NCBI GenBank assembly: GCA_036376135.1
Contig: DASVAW010000045.1
Location: forward strand, 1-64,000
DNA: 64,000 nt
Origin: Candidatus Polarisedimenticolaceae bacterium
GTDB taxonomy: Bacteria > Acidobacteriota > Polarisedimenticolia > Polarisedimenticolales > DASRJG01
Direction: 5' to 3'
Position 1 is the stretch's first letter, and each line of letters begins with the position of its first letter. Below, in pieces: positions 15,524 through 24,126 of the stretch. The notes beneath the pieces are model-generated. The model saw only the letters and a list, made by a program, of their open reading frames with translations, was not told where the DNA came from and ran no database searches. A program made the position numbers and the translations under genes.

Positions 15524-17622
15524 AGCGCGATCCTCGCGTCCACCACGAACGAGCGGTCCGCGCGGTCGGTGACGATCAGCGGGTTCAGGTCCATCTCGGC
15601 GATCTCGTCCCCCAGGTCGGCGACGAGCTGGGACAGGCGCAGCAGGGCGTCCTCGAGGAGGCCGATCGCGACCGGCTTCTCGCCGCGCGCCCCCGCGAGG
15701 AGCGGATACCCCTTCACCCCTTCGATCATCGAGCGCGCCTGGACGTCGTTGATCGGGTGGATGCGCACCGTGACGTCCTTCATGACCTCGACGAAGATCC
15801 CGCCCAGGCCGAACATCAGCAGCGGGCCGAACTGCGGATCGCGGCTCATCCCGAGGATCACCTCGCGCCCGCCCTTGACCATCGGCTGCACCGTGGCCTT
15901 CACCTTCGGGTCGAGCTTCCTGAGGCGCGTCGTCAGGTCGCGGAACGCCTGCGCCACCTCGTCGGCGTTGCGCAGGTCCACCTTCACGCCTCCCACGTCG
16001 GTCTTGTGCGAGATCGCCTCGGACTCGGCCTTCAGGACGACCGGGTAGCCGAACCCCGTCGCCGCCTCGATCGCCTCGGCGCCGGTGTTGCACGAGCGCT
16101 GCGGCACGACCGGGAAGCCGTAGGCCTCGAGGATCGCGCGGACCTCGGCGGGCTTGAGCATCGTCCGCTTGGCGCGGCGCGCGGAGGCGACGACCTTCCG
16201 CGCACGCTCGGCTTCGACCTTGAAGCGCACCTCCTTGCCGTGCGGCCGGTCGCGCAGCACGCGGTAGCGGCACATCGCCGCCATCGCCGCCGCGGCCTCC
16301 TCCGGGAAGCGGTACACGGGGACGCGGCGACGGCGCAGCTCCGCCGTCCCTTCCTCCGAGCGCATCTTCCCCATGAACACGGAGAGGATCGGCTTCTTTC
16401 CGTCCGAGGCCTCGGCGATCGCGCGGGCGACCTCGAAGGCGTCGATCGTGATCGGGGAGACGAAGATCGCGATGACCCCGTCGACGTTCGGGTCCTTGGT
16501 CACCGCGTCGAGGACCGCGCGGTACTTGTCCCCGGTCGCCGAGGCGATCATGTCGACCGGGTTGGACGCCGACGCCTCCGGCGGGAGGACCTTCAGCACC
16601 TTCTTCCGGGTCGAGGGCGCGAGCTCGGCGAGCTGCAGCCCGGCCCCGATCAAGGCGTCGGTGCAGAGGATCCCCGGGCCGCCGGCGTTGGTGACGATCG
16701 CGATGCGGTCCCCGCGCGGGATCGGCTGGTTCGCGAACGCCTCGGCGAGGACGAACAGGTCCACCATCGAATCGACGCGCAGGACCCCGCACTGCTCGAG
16801 GAGCGACTCCGTCGCGATGTCGAGCCCCACGATCGAGCCGGTGTGCGAGGACGCCGCGCGGGCCCCCGCCGCCGTGCGCCCCGCCTTCACCGTGATGATC
16901 GGTTTCCGGCGGGTGATGCGCCGCGCGAGCTGGGTGAACTTCCGCGGGTTCCCGAAGGACTCCAGGTACATGAGGATCACGTCGACCCCGGCGTTGTGCT
17001 CCCAGTACTCGAGGAGGTCGTTGCCGGAGATGTCGGTCTTGTTCCCCATCGAGACGAACTGCGCGACGCCGATCCCGCGTTCGGCCGCGTCCGCGAGGAT
17101 CGCCTCCCCGAGCGCTCCCGACTGCGAGATGAACCCGACGTTCCCGCGGCGGGGGACCGAGGCGGCGAAGGTCGCGTTGAGGCGTACGTCGGGCTCGGTG
17201 TTGATCACCCCCATGCAGTTGGGGCCGACCATCCGCATCCCGTATTTCTTCAGCTTCGCCTTGAGCTTGGCCTCGATCTCGGCGCCGACCCCTCCCACCT
17301 CGCGGAATCCCGCGGTGATCGTGACCAGGCCCCGCACCCCCTTCTTCCCGCACGCGTCCACGACCGAGAGGACCTGGTCTCGCGGCACCACGACGATCGC
17401 GAGGTCGACGTCCCCGGGGATCGCGTCGATCGACGGGTAACACTTCATCGAGTTCACGACCGGGGAGGTGGCGTTCACGGGAAACACCGGCCCCGTGTAT
17501 TCGAACTCGACGAGGTTGCGCAGGATCTCCCGCCCGATCGTGTGCCGGCGGCGCGACGCGCCGACGACGGCGACGGAGCGGGGACGGAAGATGGAATCGA
17601 GGGGGTGTTGGGCTCGCTTCAT
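15514..17622 (-). CDS. ADP-forming acyl-CoA (acetyl-CoA) synthetase, fused alpha-beta
   Basis: Interconverts acyl-CoA + ADP + Pi and the free acid + ATP + CoA. 702 residues containing in order a CoA-binding domain (RPRSVAVVGASRRRHTIG, 14-31), succinyl-CoA synthetase-like ligase domains with SGALGEAILADAAERG and the phosphohistidine motif SSHTGS (His260), then the beta part with an ATP-grasp fold starting near residue 480 (LKPAEVRAILEAYGFPVV). The beta part ends with ADLGDEIAEMDLNPLIV. No GNAT domain is attached, so it is not a Pat-type acetyltransferase. In organisms with this enzyme it supports energy conservation from acyl-CoA or acetate and fatty-acid use. Diverges from the DUF72 gene. Confidence 0.88.
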   Translation of the reverse strand: MKRAQHPLDSIFRPRSVAVVGASRRRHTIGREILRNLVEFEYTGPVFPVNATSPVVNSMKCYPSIDAIPGDVDLAIVVVPRDQVLSVVDACGKKGVRGLVTITAGFREVGGVGAEIEAKLKAKLKKYGMRMVGPNCMGVINTEPDVRLNATFAASVPRRGNVGFISQSGALGEAILADAAERGIGVAQFVSMGNKTDISGNDLLEYWEHNAGVDVILMYLESFGNPRKFTQLARRITRRKPIITVKAGRTAAGARAASSHTGSIVGLDIATESLLEQCGVLRVDSMVDLFVLAEAFANQPIPRGDRIAIVTNAGGPGILCTDALIGAGLQLAELAPSTRKKVLKVLPPEASASNPVDMIASATGDKYRAVLDAVTKDPNVDGVIAIFVSPITIDAFEVARAIAEASDGKKPILSVFMGKMRSEEGTAELRRRRVPVYRFPEEAAAAMAAMCRYRVLRDRPHGKEVRFKVEAERARKVVASARRAKRTMLKPAEVRAILEAYGFPVVPQRSCNTGAEAIEAATGFGYPVVLKAESEAISHKTDVGGVKVDLRNADEVAQAFRDLTTRLRKLDPKVKATVQPMVKGGREVILGMSRDPQFGPLLMFGLGGIFVEVMKDVTVRIHPINDVQARSMIEGVKGYPLLAGARGEKPVAIGLLEDALLRLSQLVADLGDEIAEMDLNPLIVTDRADRSFVVDARIALQG

Positions 17623-17636
17623 CGGCGGGTTAAGGT
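17608..17636 (+). promoter_or_regulatory. sigma-70-like promoter of the DUF72 gene
   Basis: -35 TTGGGC (17608-17613) and -10 TAAGGT (17631-17636) with a 17-bp spacer, followed by nine bases and the ATG at 17646. The message would have almost no leader. The region overlaps the beginning of the divergent acyl-CoA synthetase gene. Confidence 0.4.
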
Positions 17637-17645
17637 AGCACCGGC

Positions 17646-18527
17646 ATGGGCGCCTCGGGACTCGTCCGGATCGGCGTGGCCGGCTGGGATTACCCCGACT
17701 GGAGCGGGCTCGTGTACCCCCACGGCGCGGGGCGCGGGTTCGACCGGCTCGGCTGGCTCGCCCGCTTCGTCGACACCGTCGAGATCAACGCGACCTTCTA
17801 CCGCCCCTGCACCGCCAAGGTCGCGGCGACGTGGGTGCGCCGCGTCGCCCACGCGCGCGGTTTCCGGTTCGCCGCCAAGGCCCATCGCTCGTGGACCCAC
17901 GACGCCGCCGACACCTTCGACGTCGCGCCCACCCTCGAGGGGCTGACCCCGCTTCGGGAGGCGGGGCTCCTCGGCGCGCTCCTCGTGCAGTTCCCGCAGT
18001 CGTTCCACCGGAGCGAAGGGGCGCAGGAGCGGATCGGCCGGATCCTCGACCGCGTCGAGGGGTGGCCGGTGGTCCTCGAGTTCCGCCACGCCTCGTGGGA
18101 CGACGACTTCGCCGCCGCCTGGGTCCGCGACCGCGGCGCGGCGTGGTGCGTCGTCGACCAGCCGCAGATCGGTCGATCGACGGCGGCCCCGACCGCGCGC
18201 GTGACCTCCCGCCTGGCCTATTTTCGTCTGCACGGCCGCAACGCCGGGAACTGGTTCCGCGAGGACGCGGGTCGGGACGCCCGGTACGACTACCTGTACT
18301 CGGAGGAGGAGCTGGGTCCTTTGGCCGACGCGGCGGCCGCGATGGCGGTGCGCGCCGCCGAGGTCTACGTGATCCAGAACAACCACTTCCGGGGGCAGGC
18401 GGTCGTCAACGCGCTGCAGATGAAGCAGCGGTTGCAGGGCGTCCGTCCCGTCGCGCCGGGCTCGCTCGCGGCGGCCTACCCGGAGCTCGCCGCGATCGCG
18501 GCGCCGGAGCCCGGAAGGTTGATCTAA
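17646..18527 (+). CDS. DUF72 (YecE-like) TIM-barrel protein
   Basis: 293 residues with the DUF72 hallmarks: RIGVAGWDYPDW at the N-terminus, the VDTVEINATFYRPC motif, FAAKAHRSWTHD, LLVQFPQSFH, VLEFRHASW and the C-terminal YVIQNNHFRGQAVVNA. The family adopts a TIM barrel and its biochemical role is not established; it has been proposed to act on nucleic acids or as a phosphohydrolase. ATG with no ribosome site and a -10 box 9 nt upstream. It ends by sharing the bases CTAA with the stop of the convergent gene. Confidence 0.88.
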   Translation: MGASGLVRIGVAGWDYPDWSGLVYPHGAGRGFDRLGWLARFVDTVEINATFYRPCTAKVAATWVRRVAHARGFRFAAKAHRSWTHDAADTFDVAPTLEGLTPLREAGLLGALLVQFPQSFHRSEGAQERIGRILDRVEGWPVVLEFRHASWDDDFAAAWVRDRGAAWCVVDQPQIGRSTAAPTARVTSRLAYFRLHGRNAGNWFREDAGRDARYDYLYSEEELGPLADAAAAMAVRAAEVYVIQNNHFRGQAVVNALQMKQRLQGVRPVAPGSLAAAYPELAAIAAPEPGRLI

Positions 18528-19660
18528 AGGACCTCGTTCCGACGCTCGACCGCGACCCCGCGCCGCTTCAGCTCCGAGAGCATGCGCTCGGCGACCGCAC
18601 CCTCGTGGGCGAGGAGCTCGGGAGGGTGGACTCCGGGGGCGGTCCAGACCTTCTCCGCCAGCAGGCGCGCGACGATCGCGCACGGGAACCCCGTCGTGCG
18701 GGCCATCGAGGTCGCCCGGGACACGGGATCGGTGCGGTCGTACAGGTCCCAGGTGTCGCGCACCCCCGTTCCCCGGCGGCGCCCCTCGACGACCACGCGG
18801 AGGACGGTGAACTCGTCGTCCCCCGGAGGCAACGTCCACGCGTCGAGCAGGAGGCGCTCGGTCAACGCGCGCGGGCGGACCGACACGCCGCCGAACTCGA
18901 CCGGCTCGTCGGAGAGGAACCCGGTGTCGCGGATCATCCGCATGCGCTCGGCGTGGCCGGGCCAGCGCAGCGTCTTCTCCTTCAGGTTCGGGGCGGAGAC
19001 GGTGCGCAGCAGCGTGCGCAGGCCGTCCGTGTTGAACGCCTCGAGCGTCCCCGCCCGCGGGAGATCGACGAGCTCGATCTCCGAGAGCGCCGGGCGGACG
19101 ACCTCGACGCCGTGTTCGCGGAACCGCGACGGGCGCGTGTACTCCTCGAGGACGTCCGTCAGCGAGAAAACGAGGCGGTACTCGTAGGGCCACACGCGGC
19201 GGACCGGAAGGCCGCCGACGAGGATGAGGACCGCATCGACCGCGTCCATCTCGGCGACCGACTTCCCGACGAACAGGTTCGAGAGCCCCGGCGCGACGCC
19301 GCAGTCGACGATCACCGGCACCCCCGCCTTGCGGGCTTCGTCGTTCAGCTCGAACGGGTCCTCCGGCGAGAACGAGATGTCCGCGAGGGGGACGCCCGCA
19401 CGGATGACCTCCCGCAGCACCGAGGTCCCCATGAACCCCGGAACGGCGACCGCCGCGACGTCGGCGCCCTCCACCGCGGCACGCACCCCCGCGGCGGTCG
19501 AGAGGTCGCACCGGCGCGTCGCGATGCCTTCGACGCCGTCGAGCGTCCCGAGGGCCGCGTCGCGCGCGTCGCAGGCGAGGACCTCGAGCCCCTCCGCGGC
19601 GAGGTCGCGCGCGATCAAACCTCCGACGAGGCCCGCCCCGAGCACCGCCGCGCGGCTCAT
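18524..19660 (-). CDS. saccharopine dehydrogenase-like NAD(P)-dependent oxidoreductase
   Basis: 378 residues: a Rossmann nucleotide-binding start AAVLGAGLVGGLIARDLA with GxGxxG, the ATRRCDLSTAAGVRAAVEGAD second strand, then the family motif IVDCGVAPGLSNLFVG and the C-terminal DLYDRTDPVSRATSMARTTG. This is the layout of the saccharopine dehydrogenase/homospermidine synthase/lysine dehydrogenase group. Lysine 6-dehydrogenase or a related amino-acid oxidation is possible; the substrate is unclear. The ATG overlaps the bamD stop (ATGA), so it is in the same minus-strand operon as bamD. Confidence 0.78.
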   Translation of the reverse strand: MSRAAVLGAGLVGGLIARDLAAEGLEVLACDARDAALGTLDGVEGIATRRCDLSTAAGVRAAVEGADVAAVAVPGFMGTSVLREVIRAGVPLADISFSPEDPFELNDEARKAGVPVIVDCGVAPGLSNLFVGKSVAEMDAVDAVLILVGGLPVRRVWPYEYRLVFSLTDVLEEYTRPSRFREHGVEVVRPALSEIELVDLPRAGTLEAFNTDGLRTLLRTVSAPNLKEKTLRWPGHAERMRMIRDTGFLSDEPVEFGGVSVRPRALTERLLLDAWTLPPGDDEFTVLRVVVEGRRRGTGVRDTWDLYDRTDPVSRATSMARTTGFPCAIVARLLAEKVWTAPGVHPPELLAHEGAVAERMLSELKRRGVAVERRNEVL

Positions 19661-20463
19661 CGCTTCGCCCTCTCCTCCGATTTCACCGGCGCGCCGTTCT
19701 CCGCGAGCAGCGACTTCGCCTCCTTGGCGAATTCGCTCTGCGGGTAGTCGGCGAGCAGGCGGTCGAGCCAGGACTTCCCTTCCGAGACGCTCTCCCCGAG
19801 GAGCAGCGCCTTCCCCATGTGGAAGTAGAGCTTCTCGCGGTGCTCGTAGTGGGGGTAGGTCTCCATCAGGCCGCGGAAGCGTTCCCCGGCGGCGCGGTAC
19901 TTCCGCTTCTGCAGGTAGAACCGCCCCACGAGGAACTCGTGCTCGGCGAGGTTGGTCTCCGCGCGGACCAGCGCTTCCTTCGCGGCGGGGGCGAAGGACG
20001 ATTCCGGGAACCGGCGCACGACGTCGCGCAGGTCCGCGATGGCGATCGTCGTGTCGCTCTGGTCCCGCGACGGATTCGCCGCCTGGCGCAGCGAGCAGAC
20101 CCCGGCCTGGAACTGGGCGTACGGCGCGAGCGGGTGATCGCCGTAGAGGGTCACGAAGTCGAGATACTTCGATCGCGCCTCGATCAGCGAAAGGTCGTCG
20201 CCGAGGTAGAACGTGGCGTCGGCCAGGAGCAGGCGGACGAGCGGCTCGAGGGTCTGGCGGTCGTCCCCCGTGAACTGGATCTTCTCGAGGATCGTGCGGG
20301 CCTTCCGGAGGTTGCGTCTTTCGAACTCGGCGCGCGCCGCCTGGTACAGCGACGACGAGGTGAGGAACTGCGCCTCCCGCTCCTTGCGCTCGCGGCGTTT
20401 CGCGGCGCAGCCGGGGAGGAACAGGAGCCCCGCGACGAGCGCGGCGACGACGGCGCGCCGCAT
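19657..20463 (-). CDS. bamD: outer membrane assembly lipoprotein BamD
   Basis: Essential lipoprotein of the BAM complex that inserts beta-barrel proteins into the outer membrane. 268 residues with lipoprotein signal ending LFLPGC (Cys19) and about five TPR units (SLYQAARAEFERRNLRKA, YLDFVTLYGDHPLAPYAQF, DVVRRFPESSFAPAAKEAL, LVGRFYLQKRKYRAAGERF, WLDRLLADYPQSEFAKEA). The sequence HEFLVGRFYLQKRKYRAA corresponds to the well-conserved x-E-x-x-V-A-x-F-Y-x-x-R-x-x-Y-x-A-A of BamD. Length matches the family. The reading frame ends in the ATGA overlap with the downstream oxidoreductase. Confidence 0.9.
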   Translation of the reverse strand: MRRAVVAALVAGLLFLPGCAAKRRERKEREAQFLTSSSLYQAARAEFERRNLRKARTILEKIQFTGDDRQTLEPLVRLLLADATFYLGDDLSLIEARSKYLDFVTLYGDHPLAPYAQFQAGVCSLRQAANPSRDQSDTTIAIADLRDVVRRFPESSFAPAAKEALVRAETNLAEHEFLVGRFYLQKRKYRAAGERFRGLMETYPHYEHREKLYFHMGKALLLGESVSEGKSWLDRLLADYPQSEFAKEAKSLLAENGAPVKSEERAKR

Positions 20464-20464
20464 C

Positions 20465-20887
20465 TCAGGCCCCCTCGCCGGCCAGGCGCCGGCGCAGCGT
20501 CTCGGGGAGGCGGATCGGACGGCCGTCCCGCCCCACCGACGCGTGAACGGTGAAACCGGTCGAGACGGTTTCGCCCGTCTCCCGGGCCACGTGATACTCG
20601 AATCGCACGCGAACCCCTTTCACGGAAACCAGCCGGGTCGTGATCCGGAGCGTCTCATCGTAGCGCGCCGGCGAAACGTAGGCGGCCCCCGCCTCGACGA
20701 CCGGGAAGAACACGCCTTCGCCGTCCTCGAGCTCCCCGTAGGCGCTCCCGGCCTCGCGCATCAACTCGGTCCGACCGAGCTCGAACCAGACGAAGTGATG
20801 GGTGTGGTGCGCGACCCCCATGCGGTCGGTCTCGGGGTACCGCACGCGCGTCGTCGTGACCGAGGTCCGCACGGACGGCTCAGGCAT
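20465..20887 (-). CDS. 4-hydroxybenzoyl-CoA thioesterase-family (YbgC-like) protein
   Basis: 140 residues, hotdog fold. The N-terminal VRYPETDRMGVAHHTHHFVWFE matches the Y-x-D-T-D-x-x-G-x-V-x-x-x-x-Y active-site motif of acyl-CoA thioesterases, but the first Asp is Glu here, as the sequence reads PETD. Then TTRLVSVKGVRVRFEYHV and the C-terminal FTVHASVGRDGRPIRLPE. Probably hydrolyses short- or medium-chain acyl-CoA in the cytoplasm; YbgC in Gram-negatives is linked to the Tol-Pal system, but no tol genes are seen here. Overlaps the rpe stop by 8 bp and lies one base from bamD. Confidence 0.82.
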   Translation of the reverse strand: MPEPSVRTSVTTTRVRYPETDRMGVAHHTHHFVWFELGRTELMREAGSAYGELEDGEGVFFPVVEAGAAYVSPARYDETLRITTRLVSVKGVRVRFEYHVARETGETVSTGFTVHASVGRDGRPIRLPETLRRRLAGEGA

Positions 20888-21563
20888 GCCGCCCCTGCTC
20901 CGCGAGGACGGCGAGGCGGCGCACGAACGCCTGCGTCGCCGCGCGGGGATCCCCCGTCCCGAAGACGGCGTTCCCGGCGACGATCATGTCGACGCCCGTC
21001 GCGGCGACCGCGTCGAGATTCGTGAGATCGACGCCGCCGTCGATCTCGATCCGGGTCGACAGCCCTTCGCGGTCGATCCAGGCGCGAAGGCGTCGCGCCT
21101 TCTCGAGGACGGCGGGAATCAGCTTCTGGCCGCCGAACCCGGGGTTCACCGACATCAGCAGCACGAAATCGACCGCCGGCAGGATCTCCTCGATCGCGGC
21201 GAGCGGCGTCGCCGGGTTGAGCACGACCCCCGCCTTGACCTTGAGGGCCTGGATCGCGCGCACGGTCCGGTGCAGGTGGCGCGCGGCCTCGACGTGCACC
21301 GAGATCATGTCCGCCCCCGCGGCGGCGAAGGCCTCGAGATACCGGTCGGGGTCGGCGATCATCAGGTGGCAGTCGACGGGCAGCTGCGTGACCTTGCGAA
21401 CCGCCGCGGCCACGAGCGGGCCGATCGTGATGTTGGGGACGAAGTGCCCGTCCATGACGTCGACGTGGACGAGCCCCGCCCCGCCGGCCTCGATCTCCTT
21501 GATCTCGGCCCCCAGCCGCGCGAAGTCCGCGCTCAGGATCGAAGGTGCGACGACCGCGCCCAT
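20880..21563 (-). CDS. rpe: ribulose-phosphate 3-epimerase
   Basis: Interconverts ribulose 5-phosphate and xylulose 5-phosphate in the pentose phosphate pathway. 227 residues, a TIM barrel with APSILSADFARLGAE, VHVDVMDGHFVPNITIG, LPVDCHLMI, MSVNPGFGGQKLI and RIEIDGGVDLTNL, which carry the metal-binding His/Asp residues and the catalytic Asp pair. I start at the ATG at 21563 because GGGGGGAG precedes it and the family begins with APSILSADF; a longer frame reaches 21602 but enters the PASTA gene. It is followed by the thioesterase, bamD and the oxidoreductase on the same strand. Confidence 0.95.
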   Translation of the reverse strand: MGAVVAPSILSADFARLGAEIKEIEAGGAGLVHVDVMDGHFVPNITIGPLVAAAVRKVTQLPVDCHLMIADPDRYLEAFAAAGADMISVHVEAARHLHRTVRAIQALKVKAGVVLNPATPLAAIEEILPAVDFVLLMSVNPGFGGQKLIPAVLEKARRLRAWIDREGLSTRIEIDGGVDLTNLDAVAATGVDMIVAGNAVFGTGDPRAATQAFVRRLAVLAEQGRHA

Positions 21564-21573
21564 GTTCTCCCCC

Positions 21574-22320
21574 CTACCGTGCCAGCGTGAGTTCGACGAC
21601 ACCCCTCGCCGACACCGGAGCGCCGGCGGCGGGGAGTTGTCCGACGATGGTCCCCGAATCCCGCCCCGAGCCGTCGACCCGCCGCAACGCGCCGCGCCGC
21701 AGTCCGCTCCACCGGAGCCACGTCTCCACGTCGTCGAGACGGCGACCGGAGAGGTCGGGCATCACCCACCGCACCGGCACCGGGCCGTCGGAGACCAGGC
21801 GATGCACCCGCGTTCCCGACGATGCGGGACCGCCCGCGGGGGGAACCTGCGCCAGCACCGCGCCGACGGGGGCGGCCCGCCGAAACGCGTGCGACTCCAC
21901 CCCGGGCTCGAGGCCGAGCTGTCGCAGGCGGATCTCCACCTCCCGTGCCGGCTGGCCGACGAGGTCGGGAACCACGAGCCGCTCGGATCCGAGGCTGCGC
22001 ACGACCCGCACCCGACGCCCGCGCGCGACCTCGGCTCCCGCCGCGGGGTCCTGCTCGGCGACCGTTCCGGGATCGGCGTCGGGGTCGTTGCGCTCCTCGA
22101 CGACCTCGAGCTCGAGGCCGGCCTCGCGTGCGAGGCGCTGCGCATCCTCGACGGAGACTCCCGCGAGATCGGGGACGGCGACGACCTCGACGTCGGGACC
22201 GAATTGGAGGGCGACCCAGAATCCCGCGACGCCGCACGCCGCCGCCAGCGCGGCGAGCGCCACCGCGCGCGCCGCGAGGCGCAGGGCGCCTCTCCGGGCC
22301 GCCGGTTTCGGCTCGCTCAT
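21574..22320 (-). CDS. membrane-anchored PASTA-domain protein
   Basis: 248 residues: a basic cytoplasmic N-terminus, one transmembrane helix (AARAVALAALAAACGVAGFW, about 15-35) and three PASTA repeats (VVAVPDLAGVSVEDAQRLAR, LVVPDLVGQPAREVEIRLRQ, RWVMPDLSGRRLDDVETWLR), each with the V-P-D-L-x-G start and a closing P-A-A-G or P-P-A-G. PASTA domains bind peptidoglycan or its precursors. No kinase or penicillin-binding domain is attached, so it acts only as an extracytoplasmic binding module. Gene order rsmB, three unrelated genes, PASTA, rpe echoes the def-fmt-rsmB-prpC-prkC-rpe order of Firmicutes, with the kinase missing. Confidence 0.85.
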   Translation of the reverse strand: MSEPKPAARRGALRLAARAVALAALAAACGVAGFWVALQFGPDVEVVAVPDLAGVSVEDAQRLAREAGLELEVVEERNDPDADPGTVAEQDPAAGAEVARGRRVRVVRSLGSERLVVPDLVGQPAREVEIRLRQLGLEPGVESHAFRRAAPVGAVLAQVPPAGGPASSGTRVHRLVSDGPVPVRWVMPDLSGRRLDDVETWLRWSGLRRGALRRVDGSGRDSGTIVGQLPAAGAPVSARGVVELTLAR

Positions 22321-22329
22321 GGCCGCCGC

Positions 22330-22335
22330 ATTATA
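22330..22335 (-). promoter_or_regulatory. consensus -10 box close to the PASTA start
   Basis: Read on the minus strand the bases are TATAAT, a perfect -10, and nine bases later the ATG of the PASTA gene (22320) begins. The box overlaps the TAA stop of the upstream TPM gene. No -35 match is visible. It could give the PASTA-rpe group an independent, nearly leaderless transcript. Confidence 0.45.
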
Positions 22336-22789
22336 GGGGCCCTCCGTACGAGACGCGGTCGGCGAGCTCGTTCCGGTCGTCCCCCGCGCGGGGGAAGCTC
22401 CGCGAAAGCTCGGCTCCGATCGCCTCGACGGTCTCGATCAGGCCGTCGGCCGCGCGACCGGCGCGCAGTCGATCGGCGAGCGCGTCGCGAAGCGCGTCCC
22501 AGAACGCGGCTCCCACCTTCTCGTGGATCCCCTTGTCCCCGACGATCGCGAATCGGCGATCGTCGACCGCGAGAAAGACCAGCACGCCGTTGCGCGCGGC
22601 CGTGTGGGTCATGCCGAGCCGCTCGAAGATCGTCGCGGCGGCCGCGAGCGGGTCCCCCTTGCAGCGCCCCTGGACGTGCACGCGGATCTCCCCCGAGGTC
22701 CTGCGCTCGGCGGCGCGGATCGCCGCCACCACGCGCCGCTCGTCGTCCGGGGAAAGCAGTCTCCGCTCGGGCCGGTCGAACATCACCAT
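22331..22789 (-). CDS. TPM-domain protein, soluble
   Basis: 152 residues. The whole length is a TPM (YgcG-type) domain: RRVVAAIRAAERRTSGEIRVHVQGRC, then NGVLVFLAVDDRRFAIVGDKGIHEKVG and a helical end. TPM domains occur in envelope or photosystem-repair proteins and some hydrolyse phosphoesters, so this is a fold-level call. It has no transmembrane segment, unlike the adjacent paralogue. I take the ATG at 22789; the ATG at 22783, which overlaps the previous stop as TGATG, is equally possible. Paired TPM proteins next to lemA are frequent in bacteria. Confidence 0.75.
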   Translation of the reverse strand: MVMFDRPERRLLSPDDERRVVAAIRAAERRTSGEIRVHVQGRCKGDPLAAAATIFERLGMTHTAARNGVLVFLAVDDRRFAIVGDKGIHEKVGAAFWDALRDALADRLRAGRAADGLIETVEAIGAELSRSFPRAGDDRNELADRVSYGGPL

Positions 22790-23523
22790 GACCCCGACGC
22801 CCCTCCTCCCCCCGACATCCCGCCGCCGCCCGAGAACCCGCCGAAACCCCCGCCCCCGCCGCCGGAAAACCCGCCGAAGCCCCCGCCCTGGAACGGTCCG
22901 CCCCAGTAGATCCGGCGCCGGCCCCGACCGGAGTAGCCGGCGCTCGCCCGCACGAGGATCGTGATCACCAGGGCGACCAGGAAGAACACTCCGAGCAGGG
23001 TGAGCAGCGGCGCGCGTGCCGGTCGATTGCGGGACGCGCCCCCCGTGTACGCCCCGCGGGTGGCCGCGACGAGCGCCTCCGCCGTCGCCGCGATCGCGCC
23101 CTCGGGGTCGTTGGCCCTCAGGCGGGGGAGCAGCTCGCGCTGCGCGATCCTGGCGCACGTCGCGTCGGTGAGCCGGTCCTCGAGGCCGTAACCGACCTCG
23201 ATCCGCCACTTCCGGTCGCGCAGGTACAGCGCGACCAGGACTCCGTTGTCCTTCCCGGCCTGACCGAGCTTCCAGCGTTCGAAGATCCGGTTGGTGAGGT
23301 CGTCGACGTCCTCGCCGTCGAGGGTCTGGAAGAACGCGAAGGCGATCTGGGTCGACGAGGAGGCCTCGAAGTCGGTGAGCTTGCGCTCCACGCGCGCCCG
23401 GGCGGCGGGAGCGAGCATCCCCACGTAGTCGCTCACCCGCCCCTGCGGGCGCTCCGGGATGTCGAAGGCGATCGCGGCGGTCGCCGCGGTCGCCACGAGC
23501 GCGGCGGCGAACGCGGCACGCAA
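22783..23523 (-). CDS. TPM-domain membrane protein with Gly-rich tail
   Basis: 246 residues: signal peptide (MRAAFAAALVATAATAAIAF), extracytoplasmic TPM domain (30-150, with GRVSDYVGMLAPAARARVE, ASSSTQIAFAFFQTLDGED and KDNGVLVALYLRDRKWRIEV), a transmembrane helix (LLTLLGVFFLVALVITILV) and a low-complexity Gly/Phe/Ser tail. This is the usual architecture of TPM proteins linked with LemA. Its start directly abuts the lemA stop (23523/23524) and its stop overlaps the smaller TPM gene. The tail is Gly-rich, a feature of the family rather than an anomaly. Confidence 0.85.
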   Translation of the reverse strand: MRAAFAAALVATAATAAIAFDIPERPQGRVSDYVGMLAPAARARVERKLTDFEASSSTQIAFAFFQTLDGEDVDDLTNRIFERWKLGQAGKDNGVLVALYLRDRKWRIEVGYGLEDRLTDATCARIAQRELLPRLRANDPEGAIAATAEALVAATRGAYTGGASRNRPARAPLLTLLGVFFLVALVITILVRASAGYSGRGRRRIYWGGPFQGGGFGGFSGGGGGGFGGFSGGGGMSGGGGASGSW

Positions 23524-24126
23524 CTAGAACTTCACCTGGGGAGCCTTCTCGGCCCCCGAGTCGGACTCGAAGAACGCCTTCGCGCCGAAGCCGAAGAGGC
23601 CGGCGACGAGCGAGCCGGGAAAGACCCGGATCGCCGCGTTGTAGGTGCCGACGGCCTCGTTGAATCGGCGCCGCTCGACGTTGATGCGGTTCTCGGTTCC
23701 CTCGATCTGCTCCTGGAGGGTGCCGAAGTTCGCCGTCGCCTTGAGCTCGGGGTACGCCTCGACGGTGGCGATGAGGCGCGACAACGCGCTGCCGAGCGCT
23801 CCCTGGACCTGCTGGAACTCGCGGAACTTCGCCGGGTCGTTGACGATCTCCGGGCTCAGGACGATCTGGGTCGCGCGGGCGCGCGCGGCGACGACCGCGT
23901 CGAGGGTCGAGCGCTCGAAGTTGGCGGCGCCCTTGACCGTCTCGACGAGGTTCGGGATGAGATCGAGGCGACGCTGGTAGGCGCTCTCCACCTGCGACCA
24001 GGACTGCGCCACCGCGACGTCCTGGCGGACGATCCGGTTGTACGCCGCGATCCCCCAGCCGAGGACGGCGATGACGACGACGGCGAAGACGAGCCCGAAC
24101 ACCCCGCAACCCAGGACGCGTTTCAT
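23524..24126 (-). CDS. lemA: LemA family protein
   Basis: 200 residues: an N-terminal transmembrane helix (VFGLVFAVVVIAVLGWGIAAYN), then a long helical domain with the hallmark YNRIVRQDVAVAQSWSQVE, YQRRLDLIPNLVETVKG and ENRINVERRRFNEAVGTYN. LemA proteins are small membrane proteins with extracytoplasmic coiled-coil domains of unknown biochemical role, often paired with TPM proteins, as here. The ATG overlaps the rsmB stop (ATGA), so it belongs to the def-fmt-rsmB transcript. Confidence 0.9.
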   Translation of the reverse strand: MKRVLGCGVFGLVFAVVVIAVLGWGIAAYNRIVRQDVAVAQSWSQVESAYQRRLDLIPNLVETVKGAANFERSTLDAVVAARARATQIVLSPEIVNDPAKFREFQQVQGALGSALSRLIATVEAYPELKATANFGTLQEQIEGTENRINVERRRFNEAVGTYNAAIRVFPGSLVAGLFGFGAKAFFESDSGAEKAPQVKF